Shown piece after piece: positions 1 to 8,275 of a DNA stretch of 64,000 nucleotides. The notes beneath the pieces were generated by a model, which ran no database searches, was not told the origin of the DNA, and saw only the letters and a program-made list of their open reading frames with translations. The stretch's first letter is position 1; each line of letters begins with the position of its first letter. The position numbers and the translations under genes were made by a program. The DNA is from Umezawaea endophytica (lineage in GTDB: Bacteria; Actinomycetota; Actinomycetes; Mycobacteriales; Pseudonocardiaceae): NCBI RefSeq assembly GCF_025061645.1, contig NZ_JANYMP010000026.1:25488-89487 (forward strand), read 5' to 3'.

Positions 1-831
1 GGCCGCGTCGACGACCATGCGGCGCACCACGGCCTCCCACAGCCGGTTCATGTCCAGCAGCAGCGAGCCCGCGGTCAGGGAGCCCGCTGCCAGCAGGTCG
101 GACACGCCTCCCGCGTTCAGCAGGATGCCCGCCCACGCGTGCGCGGGCTGGTACCTGTGGTTCATCCGGTGGTGCCGGGCTCGAGCCAGTGCCGCCCGCG
201 CGGCCGTCGTGGTGCAGGTGGGGAACTGCGTGGCGAGGTCAGCGGCGTCGCGACTCAGCACGGTCGAGCCCGCCAACCGCGCCGCGCGAAGAAGCGCCGC
301 TCCGCACACCTGGTTCTCCCACACGTCGATCTGGCGGTCGAACGCCGTGACGTGCAGCTTGTCCAGCACACCGAACCGCCGGGTCGCCTGCTTGGCGAAG
401 TCCAGCCTGCCGCGCAACACCACGTCGACGGTTTCTCGTCGCCGGTAGTCCTTGCGCAACTGGCCGCGCAGCAGCGTCCGGCACTCGTGGAGGAAGGCGG
501 TGATGATCAGGTCGACCAGACCCGACGCTCCTGGTGACCAGGTGCGCCGCCGATCGACCTCCCGGCTGTGAGGTGTGGTGGCGTAGTTCAGCCAGGAGAG
601 CAGCATCTCACCGCTGACGTCGAACTTCGGCCTGATCGCGAGGGTGACCCGGTCGAGCACGAGGACTCCCGCCACGCCCTTGACCCGCAGGCTCCAGCCC
701 TCACGTGTCCTGCTCATCGAGAACAGGTCCTTGGCCGCCTTGCCGGTCAACAATTCGAGGTCCGCGTCCGACACCTCCTCCTGGCCGAGCGCGAAGTCCT
801 GTTGCTCGACCAGGTCATGACGTCGCCGCAT
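1..831 (-). CDS. mcrC: McrC-family subunit of a type IV McrBC restriction system (3' end cut by window)
   Basis: This frame stays open from an ATG at 831 to the window edge (277 codons), so the C-terminus is missing. The start overlaps the 3' end of the upstream mcrB-like gene by 17 bases, the usual translationally coupled mcrB-mcrC order. The visible part fits McrC: a GLVDLIITAFLHE segment, then RRRETVDVVLRGRLDF, then a stretch with VWENQVCGAALLRAARLAG. In known systems McrC carries the PD-(D/E)XK nuclease and stimulates McrB GTPase on modified DNA. The catalytic residues should lie in the part seen here or just beyond it, but I could not place them with certainty. Role inferred from family and neighbour. 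Confidence 0.82.
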   Translation of the reverse strand, partial: MRRRHDLVEQQDFALGQEEVSDADLELLTGKAAKDLFSMSRTREGWSLRVKGVAGVLVLDRVTLAIRPKFDVSGEMLLSWLNYATTPHSREVDRRRTWSPGASGLVDLIITAFLHECRTLLRGQLRKDYRRRETVDVVLRGRLDFAKQATRRFGVLDKLHVTAFDRQIDVWENQVCGAALLRAARLAGSTVLSRDAADLATQFPTCTTTAARAALARARHHRMNHRYQPAHAWAGILLNAGGVSDLLAAGSLTAGSLLLDMNRLWEAVVRRMVVDAA

Positions 832-2812
832 CGCGGTCCACCTCGGTCTTGAACTCCTTGGTGAGGGCCCGAACGAGGTCGTCAGGGGACATCTCCTCCT
901 GGAAGACGCCGTCACCGAGGATCTCGCGGAGCAGGCCGTGGTCGTCGATCACGTAGTCGACGAGCAGCGGTACGACGTCGTGGAAGAACATCGAGTGCAG
1001 CTCGGTCTCGTTGTCGACGGGCTTGTCGTCGTTCATGAAGAACGCGTGCCCGATCTCGTGCGCAACGCCCAAGTGCTTGCGCACCCGCTCGTTGAGCGCG
1101 GTGAGGAACGCGCCGAGGTCGAGCGCGCTGACGACGCCGTCCAACGCGTCGGGATCAGGCCGCACCTCCAGAAACCCGAACCGGCGGCGAATGGCCGCGT
1201 CGATGTGCGCGACGCTTCGGTCAGCGGTGTTCATCGTGCCGATCACGTACACGTTCTTCGGGATCCGGAACTCGCGTCCGCTGGTCGACAGGAATACCGG
1301 GGTTCCGCGCTTGTCCTTTTCCAGCAAAGTCACCAGCTCACCGAGCACCCGCGCCAGATCGGCCCGGTTGATCTCGTCGATCACCAGGACGTGCTTGCGG
1401 TCGGGGGATTCCACGGCTTCCTTGCAGAGCCGTACGAACACGCCGTCGGTCAACTTCAGGACGAGCCCCTGCTGAGTTGCCTCCACGGGCTTGTAGCCCT
1501 CGACGAAGTCCTCGTAGCCGTAGGACGGGTGGAACGTCGTCAACCGCACTGTCTTGGCGCCGAGCGCGCGTGCGGCGGCCATCGCCAAGCGCGTCTTCCC
1601 GGTACCGGGTGGACCGTGCAGCACGACCTGCAACTTGCGTTCGAGGAGGTCGTGAACCCGTTGGACGTCCTCGGTCACGGTCTCCACCGCTGTCTGAGGC
1701 GTGGTGGTGTTCCGGAGCTCGTCCCACAGCGCCGCTTTCACCGGGGAGAAGGTCTGCGTCCACCCTCCGACCGCCTTGTCGAGGTGCTGCTGGTAGGAGG
1801 TGTCCCAGTCGACCGACACCGTGTGGCGGTAGGCCTCTTGCGCCTCGTCGAAGCGGTAGCCCTCGTCCGTGACCGTGCCGACCGCGAGCACGGTCGACGT
1901 TCCCTGGTTCGCGACGACCTTGTCGCCGGGCACGAGGTCGCGGAAGTACTTGATCAGTTTCTTGGCGGTCGTTCGCTGGGACTGTGCGCCCTTGTCCGGG
2001 TAGTGCCGCGCCATCGCCGTGCTGAGTTCGTCGACGTCCGCGTACTGGCTGAGGTCACCCAGGTCGTCCCACCCGACACGGATGACACCGGCTGACAAGC
2101 ACTCCTGCCAGTACTGCGCGTTCCGACCGGGCGCGATCTTCACGATCATCTCCGACCGCTGCCGCGGGTCGAGGTGGGTGTAGAGGAACCTCGCCACCTC
2201 CAGCGGCAGCCACGAGCCGACCACGGGGTGCGCCGACACCAAATCCTTGAGCTGGCGGTTGAGCTGCCAGGACAGCGCGCCGGGCTGGGGGTCTCCGCCG
2301 AACAGCACGATGAACTTCCGCAGGTGGTGGGCGGAGTAGATCGGCAGCAGAGCGTCCGGCACATAAGTCGCGATCGACTTGCTCACCAGGCTCTGACCGT
2401 GGTGCAGCGCGGTCAGCTCGTCGAGGTCGTCCAGTCGATCTTCCCCCGCCGCTTGGAAGGCATCGACGAACTGGCTCCGCAGCCGACTCCACGCCTCGCC
2501 GATCTCAAGGTCCGCCAATGCTCCCGCGCGGTACCACTCACCATCGCTGCGACGCTGGTAGATGATGTGCTTGCTCGCACTCCCGCCCTTGATGCTGCCC
2601 AGGTACGGCGTCGAGTACTCGATCAGCCGGCAGTACGCGTCCGTGGTCGAGGTACCGAGCGCGTAGCGGTCGAGAGTCAGGTCCGGCCAGTCCTCCAGCG
2701 GGAACCTCGAGAGCACGGCTTGCCGCTCGGCCTCCGCCTGTTCCAGTCGCTTGCGCACATCGGGCTTGTCATAGGTGTCGAGCGTGCTGTTCAGCTCGTC
2801 GAGTCCCGGCAC
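815..2812 (-). CDS. mcrB: McrB-like AAA+ NTPase with an internal EVE-like DNA-reader domain
   Basis: 665 residues from a GTG at 2812 preceded by a GGGAG ribosome site. The C-terminal half is an McrB-type AAA+ motor: Walker A HGPPGTGKT at about 399-407, Walker B VLVIDEINRA at about 475-484, and IGTMNTADRS plus DAAIRRRFGF at about 524-546. Residues about 230-345 resemble an EVE/PUA-like module (YWQECLSAGVIRVGW, RDLVPGDKVVANQG), the fold that reads modified bases. Residues 1-220 are an unassigned helical N-domain. Together with the following mcrC it should restrict DNA carrying modified bases. DUF72 lies 39 bases upstream on the same strand and may share its transcript. Confidence 0.88.
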   Translation of the reverse strand: MPGLDELNSTLDTYDKPDVRKRLEQAEAERQAVLSRFPLEDWPDLTLDRYALGTSTTDAYCRLIEYSTPYLGSIKGGSASKHIIYQRRSDGEWYRAGALADLEIGEAWSRLRSQFVDAFQAAGEDRLDDLDELTALHHGQSLVSKSIATYVPDALLPIYSAHHLRKFIVLFGGDPQPGALSWQLNRQLKDLVSAHPVVGSWLPLEVARFLYTHLDPRQRSEMIVKIAPGRNAQYWQECLSAGVIRVGWDDLGDLSQYADVDELSTAMARHYPDKGAQSQRTTAKKLIKYFRDLVPGDKVVANQGTSTVLAVGTVTDEGYRFDEAQEAYRHTVSVDWDTSYQQHLDKAVGGWTQTFSPVKAALWDELRNTTTPQTAVETVTEDVQRVHDLLERKLQVVLHGPPGTGKTRLAMAAARALGAKTVRLTTFHPSYGYEDFVEGYKPVEATQQGLVLKLTDGVFVRLCKEAVESPDRKHVLVIDEINRADLARVLGELVTLLEKDKRGTPVFLSTSGREFRIPKNVYVIGTMNTADRSVAHIDAAIRRRFGFLEVRPDPDALDGVVSALDLGAFLTALNERVRKHLGVAHEIGHAFFMNDDKPVDNETELHSMFFHDVVPLLVDYVIDDHGLLREILGDGVFQEEMSPDDLVRALTKEFKTEVDRDAATS

Positions 2813-2851
2813 TGTGCTCCCTCGGCAACGGGTCCTGGTCCTGTCGAGGGC

Positions 2852-3625
2852 TCATCGGTGGGAACCCCTCGGACGTTGCGGATCGGCCGGAATCCGATCC
2901 GTGCCGAGGCGCTCCGCGAGCGAGACCGCGTTGTAGGGCGCGGCGCCGCTCAGGGTGTTGTCGAAGTACACGAACACGTCGCCGTCCTCCGCCCACGCGC
3001 GGACCCTGGTCGCCCAGGCGTCCAGTTCGGTTGGGCCGTAGGCGCTGACGTAGAGCTCCTCCGCGCCGTGCAGGCGGGCGTAGACGAAGTCGGTGGTGGC
3101 GTCTTCGACGGCCGGGAAGCGGCCCGCCGTGTCGGCGACGACGGCGGCGATCCCGCGGTCGCGCAGGAGGTCCAGGAACTCGGGGGAGTCGAAGCTCGGG
3201 TGGCGGACCTCGACCGCGTGGCGCAGGTCTTTGGGGAGCGCGTCGAGGAACGTGGTCACGCGGTCGGGCTTGAAGGGCAGGAACGGCGGGAGCTGCCAGA
3301 GGACGGGACCGAGCTTGGTGTCCAGTTCATGGACGCCGGAGGCGAAGAACTCCGCCAGGTCGGCGTCGACGTCGCGCAGGCGCTTGTCGTGGGTGATGAC
3401 CTTGGGGGCCTTGACGGACAGCACGAAGTCGTCGGGGGTGCGGGCGGCCCACGAGCGGTAGTGGTTCGGCTGCCGCAGGCCGTAGAAGGTGCTGTTCAGC
3501 TCGACCGAGTTGACCCGCGCCGCCAGGTGCTCCAATTCGCGGTCGCGCGGCAAACCCCTGGGGTAGAAGGAACCGCGCCACTCGGGGTAGGTCCAGCCGG
3601 AGGTGCCGATCCTGATGTCGCCCAC
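2852..3625 (-). CDS. DUF72 (YecE-like) family protein
   Basis: About 257 residues, typical for DUF72. I use the GTG at 3625 because the conserved N-terminus (RIGTSGWTYPEWRGSFYPRG) begins four residues later, and the longer upstream frame has no family resemblance. Further hallmarks are VNSVELNSTFYGL, FVLSVKAPKVITHDKRL, LGPVLWQLPP, VEVRHPSF and VYARLHG, then DVFVYFDNT near the end. DUF72 proteins form a TIM-barrel-like fold; no reaction is firmly established for the family. It faces the gene at 3732 across about 100 bases and precedes mcrB in the same direction. Confidence 0.85.
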   Translation of the reverse strand: MGDIRIGTSGWTYPEWRGSFYPRGLPRDRELEHLAARVNSVELNSTFYGLRQPNHYRSWAARTPDDFVLSVKAPKVITHDKRLRDVDADLAEFFASGVHELDTKLGPVLWQLPPFLPFKPDRVTTFLDALPKDLRHAVEVRHPSFDSPEFLDLLRDRGIAAVVADTAGRFPAVEDATTDFVYARLHGAEELYVSAYGPTELDAWATRVRAWAEDGDVFVYFDNTLSGAAPYNAVSLAERLGTDRIPADPQRPRGSHR

Positions 3626-3731
3626 ACCCGCGTTGATTCCCGGTTCGGCCGTGATCGAAACAACAGTGGCAGGCGGGGGGAACGCGGGTAGTACGGAAGG
3701 AGCAACCCGTGCGGCGAAAGCGAGATCCACG

Positions 3732-4082
3732 ATGACCAGCACCCTCACCCACCGCTCCACCCTCGACGACGACCGCGCCGCGCTGGTCGAGTCGGTCGGG
3801 TCGCTGCTGGCCGTCAAGCCGGACCTGCTGGCCGCGAACGGGACCGTGGCGGTGCTGCGCGGGTTCGACCGGGCCAGCCGGGAGGCGCGGGACGCGGTCA
3901 CGGCGGTCGTGCGGGCGCACGGCGGGCACGTGCTGGACCTGACCGTGGCGTCGTGCGCGGGCGGGGTGGCGGACTGGCCCGTGGTGGACCTCGTGGTGGC
4001 GGTGAGCCGGTCGACGGTGGAGACGGCGGAGCGGGTCGCGAAGACGTGGGACGCGCCGCTGCTGGCCGTAGCACCTCTGTAG
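3732..4082 (+). CDS. Hypothetical protein, 116 aa
   Basis: I do not recognise the family. The frame has typical high-G+C codon bias and starts at the ATG at 3732; the longer upstream frame overlaps the DUF72 promoter. The product is soluble, alpha/beta-like, with no signal peptide or membrane segment. It has alternating helices (RAALVESVGSLLAVKPDLL; FDRASREARDAVTAVVRAHG) and a hydrophobic strand pair (VLDLTVASCAGG; PVVDLVVAVSRS) ending in PLLAVAPL. It is divergent from DUF72, and its stop lies at the edge of the vapBC operator. Confidence 0.55.
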   Translation: MTSTLTHRSTLDDDRAALVESVGSLLAVKPDLLAANGTVAVLRGFDRASREARDAVTAVVRAHGGHVLDLTVASCAGGVADWPVVDLVVAVSRSTVETAERVAKTWDAPLLAVAPL

Positions 4083-4106
4083 CGCAATCTGCTCCGAAAG
4101 CGCTAC
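4079..4106 (+). promoter_or_regulatory. Candidate vapBC autoregulatory operator (7-bp inverted repeat)
   Basis: GTAGCGC at 4079-4085 and its exact complement GCGCTAC at 4100-4106 flank a 14-base spacer, ending 9 bases before the antitoxin start. VapB/Phd antitoxins, with their toxins, usually bind such palindromes and repress their own operon. Its function here is inferred from position and symmetry. Confidence 0.5.
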
Positions 4107-4115
4107 GCTGGGGGC

Positions 4116-4400
4116 ATGAAGACGGCCATCGGGCAGCGGGAGCTGCGCAACGACAACGCCGAGATCATGCGGCGCGTCGAAGCGGGGGAGGCGTTCGTGG
4201 TGACACGCAACGGGCGACCGGTCGCGGACCTCGTGCCGCACACCGCCGAGGAGGGCAAGCACCGGCGGACCCTCGGCGAGCTGCAAGCCGAGTTCCGGAA
4301 GCTGCCGCCCGTGGACGTGGCGCGCTGGGACGCCGACCGGCTGGCCGACGACCGGATCTTCGGCGCCGACGACCCGCTGGAAGACGCGTGGCGCCGGTGA
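4116..4400 (+). CDS. vapB: Phd/YefM-type antitoxin of a VapBC module
   Basis: 94 residues. The N-terminus MKTAIGQRELRNDNAEIMRRV and the following GEAFVVTRNGRPVADLVP are the classic Phd/YefM DNA-binding fold (ribbon followed by helices). The C-terminal 40 residues are acidic and probably disordered; this is the part that normally wraps and inhibits the toxin. It overlaps the toxin gene by four bases (GTGA), so the two are co-translated. As is usual for type II antitoxins it should neutralise the toxin and, with it, repress the operon. Confidence 0.9.
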   Translation: MKTAIGQRELRNDNAEIMRRVEAGEAFVVTRNGRPVADLVPHTAEEGKHRRTLGELQAEFRKLPPVDVARWDADRLADDRIFGADDPLEDAWRR

Positions 4401-4792
4401 CAGACCGGATCCTGCTCGACACCTGCGTGGTCATCAGGCTGGAGGAGATCGACTTCGGCGACCTCGTGGACGCCGAACCCGCGATCAGCGCCGTCACGGT
4501 CGCCGAACTGGCCTACGGCCTGGACATCGACGACCCGGTCGAGCGCTTCGCCCGCACCGAGCGCTACTACGCGGCACTGGAGATGTTCGAGGTGCTGCCG
4601 TTCGACACGGCGGCGGCGAAGATCTACGGCACGTTGGCCGCGCTCGTGCGCCGCAGCGGCCGGAGCGCCCGACCGAGGCGGATGGACCTCCAGATCGCCG
4701 CCACGGCCGCCGCGAACGGCATGCCCGTGCTCACGCAGAACTTCAAGGACTTCATCGGGCTGGAACGCGCGGTGAAGGTCGTCGCGGTCTGA
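4397..4792 (+). CDS. vapC: VapC-family PIN-domain ribonuclease toxin
   Basis: 131 residues from a GTG at 4397 that overlaps the antitoxin stop. PIN signature acidic residues are visible: LLDTCVVIRLEE (first Asp), ITVAELAYGL-type segment SAVTVAELAYGL (Glu), RRMDLQIAATAAANG (Asp) and PVLTQNFKDF near the end. VapC toxins are Mg-dependent endoribonucleases that cleave tRNA or rRNA and arrest growth when the antitoxin is degraded. No truncation is seen, and the acidic residues appear intact. Confidence 0.9.
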   Translation: MTDRILLDTCVVIRLEEIDFGDLVDAEPAISAVTVAELAYGLDIDDPVERFARTERYYAALEMFEVLPFDTAAAKIYGTLAALVRRSGRSARPRRMDLQIAATAAANGMPVLTQNFKDFIGLERAVKVVAV

Positions 4793-4812
4793 GCGCCGCA
4801 CGGGTGGGGCCG

Positions 4813-5208
4813 TCACAACCCCGCTCGGTCCAGGGCGCTGCCGATGACGTGCCGCACGGTCGCGTCGCTCGGATCTGCGGCCAGCGCGACGGCGCACGGG
4901 CACGTGCCCAGGTCGCGGCCCGCCTCGGCGCACAGGAAGACGCCGAGCACCCGCAGGTTGCGGGCCGTGTGCCGCAGCCGCACCACCCCCTTGAACGGCA
5001 CCCGGCAGTGCACGGCCTTGGCGATGTCGAACGTGACGTCCGGCCGCGGCTCCACGGTGACCTGCGTGTCCAGCTCCTCCGCCAGTTCGGCGACCCGGTG
5101 GCACGAGGTGCGTTCGACCAGTCTCGGGTCGATGCGGGAGACCAGCCTGACGCGCACCTCGTCGCGCCAGCCGGTGTCCGCGTCGAGGAACTCGGCGAAC
5201 TCGTCCAT
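4813..5208 (-). CDS. Hypothetical protein, about 131 aa
   Basis: Not recognised. I prefer the ATG at 5208 (MDEFAEFLDADTGWRDEVRV). An in-frame ATG at 5268 adds 20 very Arg-rich residues, and the longest frame (to 5346) would run through the inverted repeat at 5271-5304. The C-terminal half carries three cysteines (AVHCRVPF, FLCAEAG, GTCPCAVAL) and ends in HVIGSALDRAGL. No membrane segment. Convergent with vapC, whose stop lies 20 bases away. Neither candidate start has a convincing ribosome site. Confidence 0.5.
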   Translation of the reverse strand: MDEFAEFLDADTGWRDEVRVRLVSRIDPRLVERTSCHRVAELAEELDTQVTVEPRPDVTFDIAKAVHCRVPFKGVVRLRHTARNLRVLGVFLCAEAGRDLGTCPCAVALAADPSDATVRHVIGSALDRAGL

Positions 5209-5270
5209 GCGCACCGGGTCGGGTTTCCGGGAGCTTCGTCGGCGGACTCTGCGGCGATGTGTGTCCATCT

Positions 5271-5304
5271 GTCGAGAATCGGACAGTCCTGACCGGTTCT
5301 CGAC
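5271..5304 (-). promoter_or_regulatory. 12-bp inverted repeat, candidate operator
   Basis: GTCGAGAATCGG (5271-5282) pairs with CCGGTTCTCGAC (5293-5304) with one mismatch across a 10-base centre. It sits just upstream of the plausible starts of the minus-strand gene ending at 4813 and in the divergent region facing the gene at 5476. It looks like a binding site for a dimeric regulator; none is identified. Confidence 0.4.
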
Positions 5305-5475
5305 AACCTCACCCGGCTGCGTGCCCCTGTGACTCGGCCGTACCAACCGCCGTCACCCGCCGGTCCGGAACGGTCCACGTAGCTCCCCCGGACGTGCGTC
5401 GTCACGCTCGGTTGGCGTCCCTTGACCGGGCGAAGCCGAGGTAACGGCGAATCATTCGCCGTCGATAATGGGTTC

Positions 5476-6102
5476 ATGACAGACGGCTTCACGTTGGCTG
5501 ATCGGATCGTGGCCCTGCTGGGCCACTTCCCCAACGGGCTCACCGACGCGCAGATCGCGTCGCAGCTACGGGTCGTCCACGACCAGGTCAACTCGCGCTG
5601 CCGCACCCTGGCGGACGCGGGCATCCTGCACCGCGACGACTTCGGCCGCCCGGTGATGAACAGCCTGGTGACCGAGTTGCCGCGCGCCGCCATCAAGCGC
5701 AGCGCCGCGCACGAGTGGCACTGGGAGGGCAACGTCCTCGCGGAACTGGTCCGCTACTTCGAGATGGACGGCTGGGTGTTCCTGCGCGGCGACCGCGTCA
5801 TGGCGCAACGCGGCGGCAGGCTCCTGCACGTGGAATCCCGCGGCTTCCCGACGAAGAAGTCCACATCGGACTCCAAACCGCCGCACCCCATGGAGCAGGC
5901 CGAGAGCTGGTACGCCGACGCCCTGCTGAAGGTGCTGCGGCTGCGGCAGGACTGCCCCGACGACATCGTCGGCATCGGCCTGCCGGACTTCGTCTGCTAC
6001 CGCGAACTGCTCGCCGACACCGCGGACGCCTTGCGCGCCATGCGCATCGACGTGTACCTGGTCCGCGCGGGCGGCTGCGTGGACGCGTTGTCGATCCACT
6101 AG
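5476..6102 (+). CDS. wHTH plus restriction-endonuclease-like fold protein
   Basis: 208 residues from the ATG at 5476. Residues 1-75 look like a winged helix (IVALLGHFPNGLTDAQIASQLR, then RCRTLADAGILHRDD). The remainder fits a PD-(D/E)XK-like core: GNVLAELVRYFEMDGWVFL, then GGRLLHVESRGFPT, then a helix with WYADALLKVLRLR, then IVGIGLPDFVCYRELL and MRIDVYLVRAG. In related proteins the central strand reads (D/E)xK; here it is ESR, so catalysis is uncertain. The layout suggests a DNA-acting protein, perhaps defence-linked. A strong hairpin terminator follows. Confidence 0.6.
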   Translation: MTDGFTLADRIVALLGHFPNGLTDAQIASQLRVVHDQVNSRCRTLADAGILHRDDFGRPVMNSLVTELPRAAIKRSAAHEWHWEGNVLAELVRYFEMDGWVFLRGDRVMAQRGGRLLHVESRGFPTKKSTSDSKPPHPMEQAESWYADALLKVLRLRQDCPDDIVGIGLPDFVCYRELLADTADALRAMRIDVYLVRAGGCVDALSIH

Positions 6103-6106
6103 GAAT

Positions 6107-6156
6107 CGCGAAACGGCGCCTGGCCCCCCTCGTGGGGACCAGGCGCCGTTTTCGCG
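6107..6156 (+). terminator. Strong GC-rich hairpin terminator, probably bidirectional
   Basis: AACGGCGCCTGG (6112-6123) pairs exactly with CCAGGCGCCGTT (6139-6150); extra pairing comes from CCCC/GGGG inside and CGCG outside. A TTTT tract follows on the plus strand. It lies between the convergent gene at 5476 and fadB. Confidence 0.8.
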
Positions 6157-6166
6157 TGCGACGACC

Positions 6167-8275
6167 TTACGCGGGCAGGGAAGCGACGCCCGGTTCGAGG
6201 AAGCGCTTGCCGGTGACCTTCTCCGAGATGCCCTCGCGGTCGAGGTACGGCGTGATGCCGCCCAGCCAGAACGGCCAGCCCGCGCCGAGGATCATGCAGA
6301 GGTCGATGTCCTTCGCCTCGGCGACGACGCCCTCGTCCAGCATGAGCCGGATCTCCTCGGCCAGGCCCTCCAACGCGCGCGCCTTGACCTGGTCGGCGGT
6401 CAGCGGCTGGTCGCCGAACTCCCAGAGCGCGGCGACCTCGGGGTCGACGGTCTGGTTGCCCTGGGCGTCCCACTGCCACACCGCGGTCTTGCCCGCGGCG
6501 ACGAACCTCTTCATGTTGGGGCTGACGCTGAAGCGGTCCGGGAACGCGTCGTGCATCGTCTCGGACACGTGCAGCGCCACGGCGGAACCGACGAGCTGCA
6601 ACAGGATCAGCGGCGACATCGGCAGGCCGAGCGGCTCGGTCGCCTTGTCGGCCACCTCGAACGGCGTGCCCTCGTCGATGGACTTCACGACCTCGCCCAT
6701 GAAGCGGGTGAGGAGGCGGTTCACGACGAACGACGGGGCGTCCTTCACCAGCACGCAGGACTTCTTGAGCTGCTTGCCGACCGAGAACGCGGTGGCGAGC
6801 GTGGCGTCGTCGGTCTGCTCGGCGCGCACGATCTCCACCAGCGGCATGACCGCGACCGGGTTGAAGAAGTGGAAGCCCACGACCCGCTCCGGGTGCGCCA
6901 GCTTCGACGCCATGTCCGTGATGGACAGCGACGAGGTGTTGGTCGCGAGGATCGCCTCCGGCGACACGTGCTCCTCGACCTCGGCGAACACCTGCTGCTT
7001 CACCGCGAGGTCCTCGAACACGGCCTCGATGACGAAGTCGGCGTCGGAGAACGACGCCTTGTCCAGCGAGCCGGACACGAGCGCCTTGAGGCGGTTCGCC
7101 TCGTCGGGCGACACGCGCTTCTTGCCGAGCAGCTTGTCCACTTCGGAGTGGACGTAGCCGACGCCCTTGTCCACCCGCGCCTGGTCGATGTCGGTCAGCA
7201 CGACCGGCACGTGCAGGCGGCGGGCGAACAGCAGCGCCATCTGCGACGCCATCAGACCGGCGCCCACGACGCCGACCTTGGTGATCTTGCGCGCGAGTTC
7301 CTTGTCCGGCGCGCCGGCGGGCTTCTTGGCCCGCTTCTGCACCAGGCCGAACGAGTACAGGCTGGACCGCAGCGTGTCGGTCATCAGCACGTCGGTCATG
7401 AACCTGGTCTCGGCCTCGTAGCCGCGGTCCAGGTCGTTCTCGCGCGCCAGCTCCAGCAGCTCCAGCGCCTTGAGCGCGCCGGGCGACGCGCCCTTGGTCT
7501 TGCCGTGCACGATCGCCTTCGCGCGCGCCACGGCGGCGTCCCAGCCCTCGCCGCGGTCGATCTCCTTGCGCGGCGGGGTGATCTCGCCCGCGAGCACCTT
7601 CGACAGCCAGGCGAACGACTGCTCCAGGTAGTCGGCGGAGTCGAAGACGGCGTCCACGATGCCCATCGTCCCGGCCTGCGCGGGCTTGAGCATCTTGTTC
7701 TGGTTCAACGCGTTCTCGAAGATCACGGTGACCGCGTCGTTCGCGCCGATCAGGTTCGGCAGTAGCTGCGTGCCGCCCCAGCCGGGGAACAGGCCGAGGA
7801 ACAGCTCGGGCAGCGCCACGGCCGCCGCGTTGGACGCCAGCGTCCGGTAGTGGCAGGACAGCGCCAGCTCCAGGCCGCCGCCCATGACCGCGCCGTTGAC
7901 GAACGCGAAGGTGGGGACCTCCGAGTCGGTGAACCTGCGGAACACCGCGTGGCCGATCTCGCCAATCAGGTCGGCTTCCGCGCGCTGGTCGCCGCTCACG
8001 GCGCCCAGGTCGGCGCCCACGGCGAAGATCAGCGGCTTGCCGGTGACGACGATCGCGGCGGGCTCGGCCGCCGCGGCCTCGTCGAACGCGGCGCCGAGGC
8101 TGAGGAGCCCCCGCACGCCGAACGTCGACGGGCGGGTGTGGTCCAGGCCGTTGTCGATGGTGATGACGGCGACCTTGCCCCGGACACCGGGCACGTCGAC
8201 CAAGCGGGCGACGGCGCTCGTCACGACCTCGTCGGGGTACCGCGTCGCGGCCTCGTCAAGGGAAAGCGTGCTCAC
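6167..8275 (-). CDS. fadB: Bifunctional enoyl-CoA hydratase / 3-hydroxyacyl-CoA dehydrogenase
   Basis: 702 residues, a full-length FadB/FadJ-type fusion. I use the GTG at 8275, which overlaps the thiolase stop by four bases; the longer open frame is antisense to fadA. The N-terminal crotonase half shows IVVTGKPLIFAVGADL, NGAVMGGGLELALSCHY and ELFLGLFPGWGGTQ. The dehydrogenase half has the NAD site VGVVGAGLMASQMALL, then ATNTSSLSITDMA and GFHFFNPVAVMPLVEIV with the catalytic His. It hydrates enoyl-CoA and oxidises the 3-hydroxyacyl-CoA; the product goes to FadA. Confidence 0.93.
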   Translation of the reverse strand: MSTLSLDEAATRYPDEVVTSAVARLVDVPGVRGKVAVITIDNGLDHTRPSTFGVRGLLSLGAAFDEAAAAEPAAIVVTGKPLIFAVGADLGAVSGDQRAEADLIGEIGHAVFRRFTDSEVPTFAFVNGAVMGGGLELALSCHYRTLASNAAAVALPELFLGLFPGWGGTQLLPNLIGANDAVTVIFENALNQNKMLKPAQAGTMGIVDAVFDSADYLEQSFAWLSKVLAGEITPPRKEIDRGEGWDAAVARAKAIVHGKTKGASPGALKALELLELARENDLDRGYEAETRFMTDVLMTDTLRSSLYSFGLVQKRAKKPAGAPDKELARKITKVGVVGAGLMASQMALLFARRLHVPVVLTDIDQARVDKGVGYVHSEVDKLLGKKRVSPDEANRLKALVSGSLDKASFSDADFVIEAVFEDLAVKQQVFAEVEEHVSPEAILATNTSSLSITDMASKLAHPERVVGFHFFNPVAVMPLVEIVRAEQTDDATLATAFSVGKQLKKSCVLVKDAPSFVVNRLLTRFMGEVVKSIDEGTPFEVADKATEPLGLPMSPLILLQLVGSAVALHVSETMHDAFPDRFSVSPNMKRFVAAGKTAVWQWDAQGNQTVDPEVAALWEFGDQPLTADQVKARALEGLAEEIRLMLDEGVVAEAKDIDLCMILGAGWPFWLGGITPYLDREGISEKVTGKRFLEPGVASLPA

